Notes under the pieces: generated by a model
Told to the model about the DNA's origin: nothing
The model's input: the letters and a program-made list of their open reading frames with translations, nothing else
Databases searched by the model: none
NCBI GenBank assembly: GCA_002897115.2
Contig: BCIH01000016.1
Coordinates: 218,774-282,773, forward strand
DNA from: Prototheca cutis
Lineage: Eukaryota > Chlorophyta > Trebouxiophyceae > Chlorellales > Chlorellaceae
Length of the DNA: 64,000 nt
Reading direction: 5' to 3'
Translations under genes and position numbers: made by a program
Shown here: piece after piece, positions 43,903 to 54,700 of the stretch
Numbering within the stretch: position 1 is the first letter of the stretch
Layout: each line of letters opens with the position of its first letter

Positions 43903-45655
43903 TGGACATACATCCATCTATCATGGGGGGTAATAGCCTTCCCAACTGGGGGTGGGAACCCCCGGGGCTCCTTCCCCTCCCTGGAAAGGAAAAACAGCCC
44001 CGGAGGTGGTCCATCATTGAGGTGGTCCACCTTCCTCTTGCCTTGCAGAGTGTGAATTTGCTGCCTGCCAGTGCTTCCCAAGACCGCCAGAGATACCGGT
44101 TGCCGGCCGAATTGGGTGATCGAGAATCCCCTCCAGGCCCTCCCGTGCGAACATCCCCTTGTACGACTGCACGATGATGTTTATTCCGCACCCAAANCAC
44201 GGTTTGACAACAGGGCGGGGCCAGTACGGAGCGTGCTCGTGGGCAACCACCCTTCGACCGTCGGGGCCTGCGCAGCTGCGGGGGACGGGGCCACCAAGCC
44301 ACGCGTGTACAGGCCCTCGCAACGCCTGTTAACTCCAGAAATCAAGATAATGAAAGGATTGAGGGTGCAGATGGGAGTTGCGATTATGTCGGTTTCTCGT
44401 TTGGCGGCCCTTGGCATTCTTCAAACGCGCCGCCAGCAAAGAACCCTTAGGATTGGCAAGGACCTGGCTCATGCACTGTTTGGGTCCCAGAGTAGGTGCT
44501 TGTGTGGGTTGATTTCAGAAGAAAATCTTGTCTTGCACCTCCATATCATGATTCAATTGCCCATTGTTTTGTCGAACCAAGGGAAGTACTGTGCAGACAA
44601 AGGCAGGTCAATCTATCTAGGGATCAGATTCACGTTCAGCAACGGGCAATGTCGTGGCCACTGTTTTCTGGACCTCTGCAGCTGCATTTAATCTCGACAT
44701 GGTCCTCCGCTTGTACTTCTGGCTGCTGCGTTCCCGCCACCCGATCTTCCGCTTCTTGGATCCAGAGCCTGAGTTGAGCGGAATTTCANCCCAGAGCCNN
44801 NCTTCTTCCAGCTCTGTTGCTCACTTGTCGACGGGTTCCGGGGAGCGGGTGCTCAGTACTTTGTGAGTGAATCGAAGATGGCCATCCTTCGGTGCATGTG
44901 GGTGCTGTAGCATCAAACGCTGCACCATGCCGTTGATGACAAAGTCTTTCAGGGGGTGGCGAGGGGCAGGGGTTGAAGGTCCAACATTGTCCCCATGTTG
45001 GGGTGCCACGCTCGGGCTCAGCAAGACCAGCCGGCTGTCCACAGCAGTGTGCTGAGATCTGGCAGCATGGGTGTCTCGTAGTGGATCCTGCTTGGCATAG
45101 CGCTCATTGGGCTGGTGCTGCCGGCGGCTGATCTGGCGGCCGTCAGCCTGGTGGCTCGGATCATGCCAGTCCTCCATGTACTAGGATTCATCGTCTGGCT
45201 GAAGAGCTGTAGTGGCTGGTGCTGGCTGACGTTCATAGTCAAAATGCCTTCTCCTTATCCTGCGTTGAAACCAGACCACGGGAATGGATAGTGCACCTAC
45301 TGCATCAGTCTGGCCGATGTGCCAGCTGTCACAGGGCCGGGGACAGCTCCCCGGTCGGCACCGGGCCACCCTGCACGACGCACTGCTGCCGCATGAGCAC
45401 AACCTCGAAGGGAGGGCTGTACCGACGGCTGTCCTGGGACATGCACGCCAGGGGTGGCATTGGGGNGGCCGACCATGCGCAAGAGGCACGNCTTCGAGAT
45501 GCGGCGCGGGTCGGAAGAGAAGACACCCACCCAGATGGTACGCCGGCATCAAGCGCAGCAGGTGCTCCAGGNCGGGNNGAGGNCGGTGGNCNTGATGCCC
45601 CNCNGTNGACNGTGGCCNNNCCAGCAGCACTNCGCGCAACNNAAACAGCAGCACN
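43903..45655. other. Low-quality spacer between Fanzor-like fragments
   Basis: No gene confidently assigned; Ns at 44197, 44789, 44799-44801 and from 45466 on. On the minus strand near 44690-44790 a basic segment (SKKRKIGWRERSSQKYKRR) resembles a nuclear-localisation or DNA-binding patch. Other open frames match nothing I know. Confidence 0.35.
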
Positions 45656-45901
45656 NCCCGGAACNAGTACGCNATCCTCAAATGCCAGAGCTGTGGCGTG
45701 GTGTGGAACCACGACGTCAACGCCNCGCGCAACATCCGCCACCTGGGGGAGAGATGGGTCTGGACTGGCAAGAGGCCACCGCCTTTTGATCGCAAAACCA
45801 AGCCAGCCCCCCTTGCATGTCCCCCTCCCAGGCGCTCCACCTTGTATGATTTNATCACCAAGATACTCCGCTGGCTCTGGCCTGCGGAACAGCACCATTG
45901 A
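45656..45901 (+). pseudogene. Fanzor/TnpB-like C-terminal fragment, copy 2
   Basis: Reads LKCQSCGVVWNHDVNA, an unresolved residue, then RNIRHLGERWVWTGKRPPPF and a basic tail to a stop at 45899-45901. CxxCG followed by [WN]HDVNAxRNI is the standard end of the TnpB zinc ribbon plus RuvC-III motif. The shared TGKRPxxF[DQ]R tail ties it to copy 1. Upstream sequence in the same frame is interrupted by many Ns, so the rest of the protein cannot be judged. The clustering of Ns fits collapsed reads from a multicopy element. Confidence 0.6.
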
Positions 45902-46189
45902 ACNCGTGCTGTGAGGCCANTTTTTGCTGGATTACCCTCGCGGATCTACCGATCCAATCTTGAAACATTTTTCTAATAATCTATTCAGCGCAGCGCTGTT
46001 TTCCCGAGGTGTGCATGGTGCTCGGGTTCCGCCCGACTGGAGGACTCCGGATCCCTGCAATTCACCGTCTTGTTCGGCCAAGAACTCACCGCACCATGGC
46101 TTCCGGGTATGACGCGTTGTGGGAATGTGTGGCATGGGTTACGGCCCACCGGTTGGCAGACGCAAGACAAACTCCCTCGGACCAATGAC
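45902..46189. other. Intergenic
   Basis: About 290 bp between the Fanzor-like remnant and the O-methyltransferase start; the frame upstream of 46190 stays open to an ATG at 46070, which could add a targeting peptide. Confidence 0.35.
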
Positions 46190-47355
46190 ATGCGAGCGGC
46201 GGAAGGCACCGGAGATCCATTGCTCGGGGCCCATCTCCCAACGCTGGTGTGCAGGCCGGACACGGGCGTGATCAACAAGAAGAGCCTGAATGTAGAGGAT
46301 CGGCTGTACAGCTACATCCTCGAACACACACGCGAGGCCGAGGTGAGACTTGTTGTGTGTGGGGCTGTGATGATGGGGGGGGCGCACAGCTTGAACACAA
46401 ATAAATGGTCTCCCCATTAACACATGCGCGTCCAGGTGTTGAAGGAGCTGAGGGCGGAGACGGCACAGGTGTACCCACGGGCCAAGGGCATGCAGATCAG
46501 CCCCGACCAGGGCGCCTTCATAGGCTGGCTGGTGGGGACCTTGGGGGTCCGGCGGGCCATCGAAGTTGGCGTTTTCACTGGGTACAGCTCCATCGTCACG
46601 GCGCGGGCGCTGGCACCCGGGGGGAAGCTGGTGGCGTGTGACCCGGATGATCGTGCGCTCACACTGGCACGCAAGTATTGGGCCAAGGCCAGCGTCGCTG
46701 ACTTGGTAAGCCAAGGGTGCTTGCTTGNTGGATGAATATCGGAGGGCCAGGTGAGAGTGGGGTATGTGAATGGACAAAGGACCGAGTACTTTCCCTTCCC
46801 CCCGCCGTGCTACTTGGCAAGATCGAGGAGCACGTGCGGCCGGCGTCGGAGACGCTGGATGCTCTGATTCAAGCTGGGCAGCAAGGTCAATATGACTTTG
46901 CGTTCGTGGATGCCGACAAGGCCGGGTACCTCGGGTACTACGAGCAGCTGCTCCAGGCATGTGTTTTTGTGGCTGCATGGTTGGTTTGGAGTAGTCAGTT
47001 GCATATGGGTGTGTGCAGAGCAAACCAGTGGCACCGGTGCACGACGGAGCTCACCAGACGTCGTCTGCCAATCTTCCCGCCGATGTTCAGTTCACCCTGC
47101 GTATCCCCACCTGTAGCCCCGCAAAATGATGTAACCCCCAACCCCCCATGATCGAAAACAACGCAGCTGATGCGGCCGGGCGGTGTGATTGCGTTTGACA
47201 ATGTGCTGTGGCATGGCGCCGTGGCCGACGCAGAAGACACCGGGAACCAGACGCGGGCGCTGCGGGCTGTGAACGACAGGCTCATGGCAGACGAGCGCGT
47301 GCGTTTCAGTATCGTCCCCATTGGCGACGGCATGGCGCTGTGCACGAAGCTGTAG
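46190..47355 (+). CDS. O-methyltransferase family 3 (caffeoyl-CoA / catechol OMT-like)
   Basis: SAM-dependent, metal-dependent small-molecule O-methyltransferase. Exons 46190-46342, 46436-46705, 46822-46956 and 47167-47355 join in phase to 248 residues, the CCoAOMT size. Motifs: VGVFTGYSS of the SAM site, then a LVACDPDDRALTLARKYW segment, YDFAFVDADKAGYLGYYEQLL with metal-binding Asp, and RPGGVIAFDNVLWHG with Asp-Asn. The substrate in an alga lacking lignin is unknown. Exon 3 ends CTCCAG|gcatgt, so intron 3 appears to be GC-AG; alternative GT donors would insert extra residues. One N lies in intron 2. An in-frame ATG at 46070 is possible. Confidence 0.88.
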
Positions 47356-47926
47356 AGTGTATGNGTGTTGATGTGTGTGTGGAGAAAGGGCATGTGAGAA
47401 AGAACATGGGCGGCTGCACCGGCAGGCGGGGTGACCAGGTGCGCGTGTGGACTTGGTCGACAGCGCACCTTCCCCGTCGCGCGTGCTTGCACTGAAGGAG
47501 ACTTTGAGTGAATTGCGATTGATTGACCGGTTGAGATGGACGGGGTGTGATGTGATCCGGTGGAAAACCGGTGTCAAAATAGGAGGGGCCATGGTCCTTC
47601 CCATGCCTGCTCCAAGGGGAACGACGAAGCCCGGGAGCTGCAATCAACGGGGGCGGCACCCAGTAACACTGGCATGCGGTACGCCAGGCAGCAGATCCCA
47701 TCGACATGGACGGCATGTGTGGCCCTGAAATACAGTATTACTATGAACATGACCTTGAGCATTCCCAGATCTGTGTTGTGAGAGGAGAATGCGCGATGGT
47801 GACACGCCCGGACTCACCTTGCTGCGGTAGTGGCACCAGTGTCTCGGTGCTGAGGAAACTCCTCTAGAGACAGGAAACAGGCGCCAACAGGGAACACTAC
47901 GCTCCATTGGGACGACAAATTGCAGC
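47356..47926. other. Intergenic
   Basis: About 570 bp between two plus-strand genes. Nothing recognised. Confidence 0.4.
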
Positions 47927-49481
47927 ATGGTGGAGGGCGGCCACAGCTGGCGGAGGCGAGCTTCATCCCGGCGCTTTGCTGGGGATGAAGGCGTGCGGGG
48001 CTGGAGGACCAGCCACGCTCTCATTCTGATCGGGGTACTCCTCGCCGGCTTCGAAGCGATGCAGATGTATCATAGACCTTCAAAAACGCTTTCCATGGAC
48101 ATCGCAGAGGAAGTGGGGTGCCAGCCGAGTCTTCCCGGACAGGGTGGGTCGGTGGCGAGTAGTTGAGGTGGCAGGTCTAGGTCGAGCATCCAGATCTCGT
48201 GTGGTGCTCTCCGGACCTCCAACACAGCTGTGATCCTGCGCCACCATGTCCACCAGTGTTGTCTCGTGCAGAGTCGGAGGGCAAGCGGGCTTTCAGGATG
48301 AGCCTGCAAGCGATCAACGGTCAGGCGGCGCCGGCGCTGTGCCCCCAGGCCACCAAGCTCGTGGTGCAGCCCGCGGCGCTGCTGGACGGGAGTTTTGGAA
48401 ATGGGTGTGAGCCTCCCTGGACGCGGGGGGCCATCCAGATGGTCCGGCACCTGCTCGCTGCGCGGGGTGGGGGCGTGGGGGTGGAGTGGGGCGGAGGCCC
48501 GTCCACGCTCTGGCTGCTGTCCGGCATGCTGACGCAGCTGGAAACAGTGGAACACAGCCCAGAGGCCGCAGCACAGCTCAAGAGCCTCCTGCAGGTGTGC
48601 CAGTGAGTGTGCGTCTTTGGGGGGAAGGGGGGGTGCCATGCGTTGTACTGCCCCCGTGCCCCCTGGTTGGCTGGCGAAGCGCAGTGAGGTTGGCCCTCCT
48701 TCAAGAGGCTGCGTCTGCCCAAATCCATCTGCATCCACAACCCTCAAAACCCCCACAGCCACTACATCTCAACCCCACTGTGGCTTGCAGGAGGCATTGC
48801 CGGAACCCGAGCTGAGTGAGCGGTGGCAGATGCACGTCCGCCCGCCCGCGGCTCCTGTGAAGACGTTCTTGCAGGCAGAGTCGTACGAGCACTACTTTAA
48901 AGAGTACGTGGACACACAGTTGGAGCTGCAGGGCGGCTATGACGTTGTGGCGGTGCACGGCATGGCCAGCCTGGGCGTGCTACGTCGAGCCGTCGATATC
49001 CTCAGGCCCGACGTGAGATGGCGCTTTGTGTGTATGGTGGGGGATGCGGTGGGTGGTTGGGGGGGGGNNNNNNNNNNNNNNNNNNNNNNNNNNNNNNNNN
49101 NNNNNNNNNNNNNNNNNNNNNNNNNNNNNNNNNNNNNNNNNNNNNNNNNNNNNNNNNNNNNNNNNNNNNNGTGGGGGTGGAAAGCACAGTTTCTTGTCAG
49201 TCTTTGGATGGTCGCGGGGGAATCAGCCGATGTCTGAGCGGGAGGTTGGGGCTCGTCACCATGTCCATGCAGTGATCCGAGGCCCAGCACCGGTAACGCA
49301 GCCATCCCCCGACTGCCCGCAAATCATGCTGCAGGGAGGCATTCTTGTGCTGGCGCACTCGCAGCGGCGGCAGTACCGTGGCGCGATGGCCGTGGTGCCG
49401 CAGCGGTGGCACTCGCACACCGTTACTAGCCTCAACATCTCGACGACGGTCTGGGTGTCGTGCACGGTAGAGACGTGCTAG
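47927..49481 (+). CDS. Type II membrane protein with methyltransferase-like fold
   Basis: Exons 47927-48143, 48272-48594, 48791-49012 and 49335-49481 join in phase to 302 residues. A basic N-terminus and one hydrophobic segment (about residues 31-48, HALILIGVLLAGFEAM) make a signal anchor, suggesting a Golgi or ER lumenal domain. That domain carries a class I SAM-methyltransferase pattern: VEWGGGPSTLWLLSGM (motif I), QLETVEHSPEAAAQL (acidic loop after strand 2), YDVVAVHGMASLGVLRRAVDIL, and GGILVLAHSQRRQYRGA (strand 5 region). The family name is not recognised. The N gap 49068-49170 falls in intron 3; because phases match across it, no exon need be missing. Confidence 0.7.
49068..49170. other. 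Assembly gap (103 N)
   Basis: Run of unresolved bases inside intron 3 of the membrane methyltransferase-like gene, immediately after a G-rich stretch. Confidence 0.99.
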
Positions 49482-50608
49482 CAGCATGTGGCTGGAGAGA
49501 GGTTGGCCGGCAGACCAGGGGGTTTGCCTGTATCTGAAGGGTACGTGAGGCACCTGGATTTGTCTCGGAAATCGTCCCCATACCCCGTCCCAATGCCGTC
49601 ACTGACCACCGTCTCCAACTGCGATCCTTGTTCGGGCCACTTAACCGCGCCGAATGCCGGCCTTCCAGGGGCGCCACATGGCCGAGGAGTCTGTCGGCCA
49701 TTGGCAGATCATTTGTGCGCTGCAATCTTGCCTGCTTTTCCAAACCCTGCTTGCAGTTTCCTGGTAGATTCCAAACCCGACACCCGCGGAGTGCCCAATG
49801 ATGTTTGCAGCTCCCATCCTGTTGGACCAACGCAAACGTCTTCTTCTTCTCTTTTGGGATGTCCATGCATGTGTGACCATGCACGTCCATCAAAAGTGCT
49901 GTGTACATACAGTTGTCTCCCTAGGCATGCATGCCCAGCCCCCACTGCCGGCTCCCGCATCCGTCCTCGCGCCAGCACGTTCGGCTTGCATGGGAGAAAT
50001 GCTTGCTCTGCATGGTGTTCACCTGAAGAAGGCCCCTGCTTGCCTGTCGGCCCACTGCGTGTCGCCAATCCCAGCAATGTTACATTGCTGCTACTCAATC
50101 AGCGGATTGATGCGGCGAGGAGAACAACTGGAAAGAACGGTGGCGGCGCAAGCCCCCGAGGACCCGCTCGGCTGGGGGGGAGATCCGGGCAGGCAGGGGG
50201 TGCGGCTTGGCGGCGCACCCGGGATGTCATCGTTGCTGTGTCAGAGAAACGTGGGGCCAGGGACATTACCAAAACAGTCCTTGGCCCACTTCTGCGTGGC
50301 TATGCGGCATGGGTGCAAGGGTGCCCAGCGGACAGGCACCGGGCGGTCTCTACGCTCTGGCTGCGGGGAGGTGCGGCGGCGCAGCAGGGAGCAGTGTGTC
50401 ATTATTTGCAAAACAATGGGAAAAGGCGCCCCGCCCGCCTCCCGCGCATCGTTATCGTGGGAAGAATCAGATGCAGTGGGGGGATATGTGGCGCGCGGAC
50501 GGGCGGGACGGGGCAGTGCATGCCTGGCAGGCAATAAGATGGGCCAATGGCGCAGCGCTATGGGGCCGGCTGGCAAAAGGAGCGGGTTGGCTGCACCCGC
50601 CGGGTGTC
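49482..50608. other. Convergent 3' flanks, 1.1 kb
   Basis: An open frame of about 349 codons on the plus strand (49488-50537) has no motif, odd Cys/Pro/Arg composition and no intron signals; I regard it as chance in GC-rich DNA. Confidence 0.45.
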
Positions 50609-51544
50609 CTAGGCGGCCACCGGCGTGGAAGACTGGTTGACGAGCATGGCACGGTAGGCTCGGCGCCGCTGCTCCTCCCGGCGTGCGGCCTGGTTGCGAG
50701 AGAGCTCTCGCAGTTCGCGGCACCGGGGAACAGGGCACCCCGTGAGCACACACTGCTTGGCGTGGACTTGGAGGAGAGACCACATACGCCTGTGTGTGTT
50801 GGGGTGGGGGGGTGGGGGTGGGTGGTGGTCAGGTCTGCAGGGTGCGAAGGACTGTTGCTGACCCCTCTCCGGAATGCAGGAACCCCCTACACAGATGCAA
50901 CAGGCAAACTCGCCCCCACAAGAACAAGGAGCACATGTCACCAGACATGAGAAGCACCCCTTGTAACTTCCACCACACACACACTCACCAGCAGAGCTGG
51001 CAGTTTCCGTGGATCTTCTTGGGGCAAGACATGGCATGCTGGAACAAGCGCTTGATCTTGGCGCAGTTTGACGATGGACAGTTTGGATTGTTGCAAGCCG
51101 ATGCATGCACCAGCATCTGCAGAGGAGGCATATATTTTTGGGGAGGGGTGGTCAGTTGACGTCGTCATGCTGCTCGTTTCCATTGGAATGTCCAAACCCA
51201 TGAGCGTAGCATCTCCAGAGGTCCACCGCCCGTTGAGCAAAGACCCGCATGCCCCAACCCCTCCCCTCCGCCCCCACATGCACACACGCTTTAAAAAGGA
51301 AATTACACACATGCATGGTGCGCTGGAGTTGGTGTGCTCGCTGCTGCCGCTCCTCTTCTGTGAGCCGGCTCCTCGTCTCGTCAATCTTCCGCACGTGCGG
51401 CTCCAGCGCATGCGGATGCCTGGCGAGAGATGTGTCGAGGAGGTTCTGGTGCCGGTGCATGCTTGCACATGCATGGAATTTGCCTTGGCCCGTGCTGCGC
51501 TGCATCGAATGGCAGTGGAACCCGCAAACAACTCCAAATTTCAA

Positions 51545-51580
<36 letters not shown>

Positions 51581-51721
51581 ACACACGCGAGCACACCACC
51601 ACGCTGCCACTCCTTTGAAACATAAAACCACAAGAAACCGACCTGGACACAGTTGGGGTGGTGCACGCGCTGCAGGATATCGATATAAGATTACGACCAA
51701 TCCCCTCTCCAACCCCCCAAC

Positions 51722-51772
<51 letters not shown>

Positions 51773-54700
51773 CCGCGATGACGACGACAGCAACACCATC
51801 CAATACCAAAGACGAAAAAAAGGGACAACAGCCAGCATCCACGTACGAGACGGTGGGCTTGCGGTAGCACTCGTTGCACATGTCAAAGTCGGTGCAGACG
51901 GTGCAGCGGTAGCCTTCTCCAGCGGCAATCTCACGCTGGCAGATGTTGCAGGTGCATGAAAACGCGGGGGCCTGCGGGGGAAGCGGGGCGGGGGCTAGGG
52001 CTTGTGGGGGTTTTGCCGATGGAGGACTGGACCAAGCCTGTGTCTGGGCGGCCAACCACCACGAAAAGAGGGGAAACTCCCCCGGTTCAGACGCAAAACC
52101 CACCTACCCACCCACCCACCCACACTGAAACGAAAGAGAGTACCAACAAATCAAATCGCATCGACGCCCCACCGTTGGGTTGTGCAGGTGATAGAGGACC
52201 ATCATGGAGGAGTGTTTTGCTCGCCGCAGCGAGTCAAACTGGTAGTGGTTGCCCTGGCATAACGAAAGGAACGCCTGGCGTGAGTCGAAAAACTCGCTCT
52301 CTATCATGGGTGTGGCGTCGGTGACGGGGGGGATGGGTGGGCAGGGCAGGGCCTGCAGGTCGTGAAGCTCGATGCCTGCGGGCAGGCCCGGCAGCGTGCG
52401 CGGCGCGCCCGGGTCGGTGGGCGTGGGCCCGGAACCCCGGCCCGCGGCGGCGGCGCTCAGACATGCCGGACACAGCTGGAACCGCGTCAGGGTCTGCGTG
52501 CGCTGGGCCTCCGACCCGGGGCGGTCCAGGGAAATGCCGTCAAACGTGCGCTCCGCCTTGACCATGACTCTCGCGGGCGGCGCTGGGTGCGCGTGGCGGA
52601 GATCGCCGGAGATGTAGCCCCGACACGCGCTGCAGGGCTCGGCGAGGTGCGCGACGATGAAGTCTTCGCGCATGCCGCTGATCGTCTCGCCCAGCCGCGA
52701 CAGGATGACGGCGTCCAGGCCGGCATCCCCCGGACCCAGGCGCTTGCCCTTCATGCCCTTGCTGCGCATGGAGGACGTGGTCTTGGACTTGCCCGCCTGC
52801 CGTGCCTCCTCGCTGATGCTGGCCAGCAGGTTCTCCGCCTCCCCAGGCCAGTAGTCGCCCTCAAAATAGGGGAGGTGAAGGACAGACGGGCGTTCCAGCC
52901 GGTGGTCGCGCCCGCCCTCGAAAAACGTGTCAAACAGGTTGGAAACGTGCGTGACGATGCCCTCTGATTTCGCAGCCCGGAGCATGACGTGGTACCATTC
53001 GCGCAGGCGGTCGCTGCGGGGCGTCTTTTGGCGGCCTGGATGACAGTAGAGGATGTAGTCGTCTCCTTGCAAAGGCGGGCAGGCCCAGATGAACATCTGG
53101 AGAAACCCGCGGCGCTTGGCATGGGCCAGGTAGCCCAGCAGCACCTCGTGGTAGACCAGGGTGCGCAGCGCGATGCCCCCCCGCGAGGGGCACGACACGT
53201 CCTCGGGCTGCAGGTACTTCACGGAGTCCAGGTACGACAGGTAAATGGCCTTGCGGTTGGGTTCGGGCGCGTCGTCGCCATACTCTTGGACGTAGAGACA
53301 GTAGAGGCAGATGTCCACGCCGTCGATGGTCTGGAACAGGAGGATGACCTTTTGCCGGTACACAAACGCCTCCGGAAACCCCTCGCTCCGAAAGGCCTCG
53401 GCAAACCGGCTGCGAACCTCGTTGCGCTTGGCCACGTTGTTCACCACGCGGACCGTCAGGCCCGTGGCCGTGGGCACGGCCCCGGGGGCCAGGCCTAGCG
53501 CCGCGGCGCGAGCGCCGCGTTCCTCGGCCAGGACTCGTGCCAGCCGGGCTTCGATGGAATCGCTGAGCTCGCACCGCGGCAGGTCGGCTGCTGCCAGCAT
53601 GGCTTGCGGTCGTTCGGCCGGCACGCCTCGCTCGCCGCGCTGCAGGCCGTGGAGCAGGCACTGCGGGCAGTGGTAGTTGCGCGACTCTTCGTTCCGGCCC
53701 TTGTTGAACAGGCCGCAGACCTGGTGGACCCAGCGTTCGCAGAGGTCGCACTGGACCCAGCCCTCTTCCACCTCCTCGTCATTGCGGCGCTTTTCGAGGT
53801 CGGCGCGGCGCACGGAAAACCCGCCCTCCAGCGGCATGGCCTCCGTCTTGACCTCGCCGTAGCAGGGGTGGCACCAAAATCCCCGGACCTCGGCGGTGGC
53901 GGGGGTGACGTAGTACGTCTGGTTGCGCTTGATGCGCTGGCCGCAGGTGAAGCAGTACAGGCTGGGCGGCTCGAACATAAGCTGGTTCAGCCCGCACACC
54001 TTGCACGAATTCTCGTCCTCAAAATTCGGAAGCTCGTCCAAGGTAAACACACGACCGCGGGTGGGCACCTGCGCCCCCGCACCGCGAAGCTTGCTCAGGT
54101 GCACCTCGATCAGCCGCTCCGGCAAAAACTCGACCAGGCTCGTGCCGTAGTTTTCCTGGTGGTAAATGCGCGGGCGCTTGGGCGTCTGCGTGTGAATCAC
54201 AGGCGCCGAGTAGTCCGCACCGCCGCCCGGCAAAGGAGGCAGCGACCCGCTCGCCGCGCGGCCCAGCACCACCTCTGTCGATGGAGGAGGGGCTGCATTT
54301 CCGCTGGCGGCAGAAGTGGTCGGCAGCGGGCCCGCGCCCGCTGCGGTGCCGCCGCCACCAGGAAGGATGGCCGCCAGTGCCGGGGACGTTCCAGATGCCG
54401 CTGTTGTTGTCCCTGTTGGCCAGCCCCCTGGACCCTGCTGCTGGATTGCAGCGGGCGCTGCGCCACCGCCAGCAGCACCACTCCGCCGGGCGTCCGCTTC
54501 GGCGCGCATTTGGCGGATGAGGGCGGTGCGCTGGTCCGGCGTCATGCGAGCGGTCCGGCGCTGAAAGTCTAGGGCTCGCTGGCGCGAGACGTACTGCTTG
54601 ACCGGCGCGCAGACGGGGCATTCCGGGGACGAACACTTTTGGTGGTGCTTGAGCAGCTCACGGGAGGGCAGGCAGCGAGGATAGGGGCACCGCGCGTCCT

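Noticed and set aside
44014..44322. Minus-strand frame with SYKGMFAREGLEGI as a mitochondrial carrier
   Set aside because: Short resemblance to a carrier repeat only; no PxExxK signature or further repeats nearby.
49488..50537. 349-codon plus-strand open frame
   Set aside because: Cys/Pro/Arg-rich, no family match, no splice structure, and other frames are also open; typical chance frame in GC-rich DNA.
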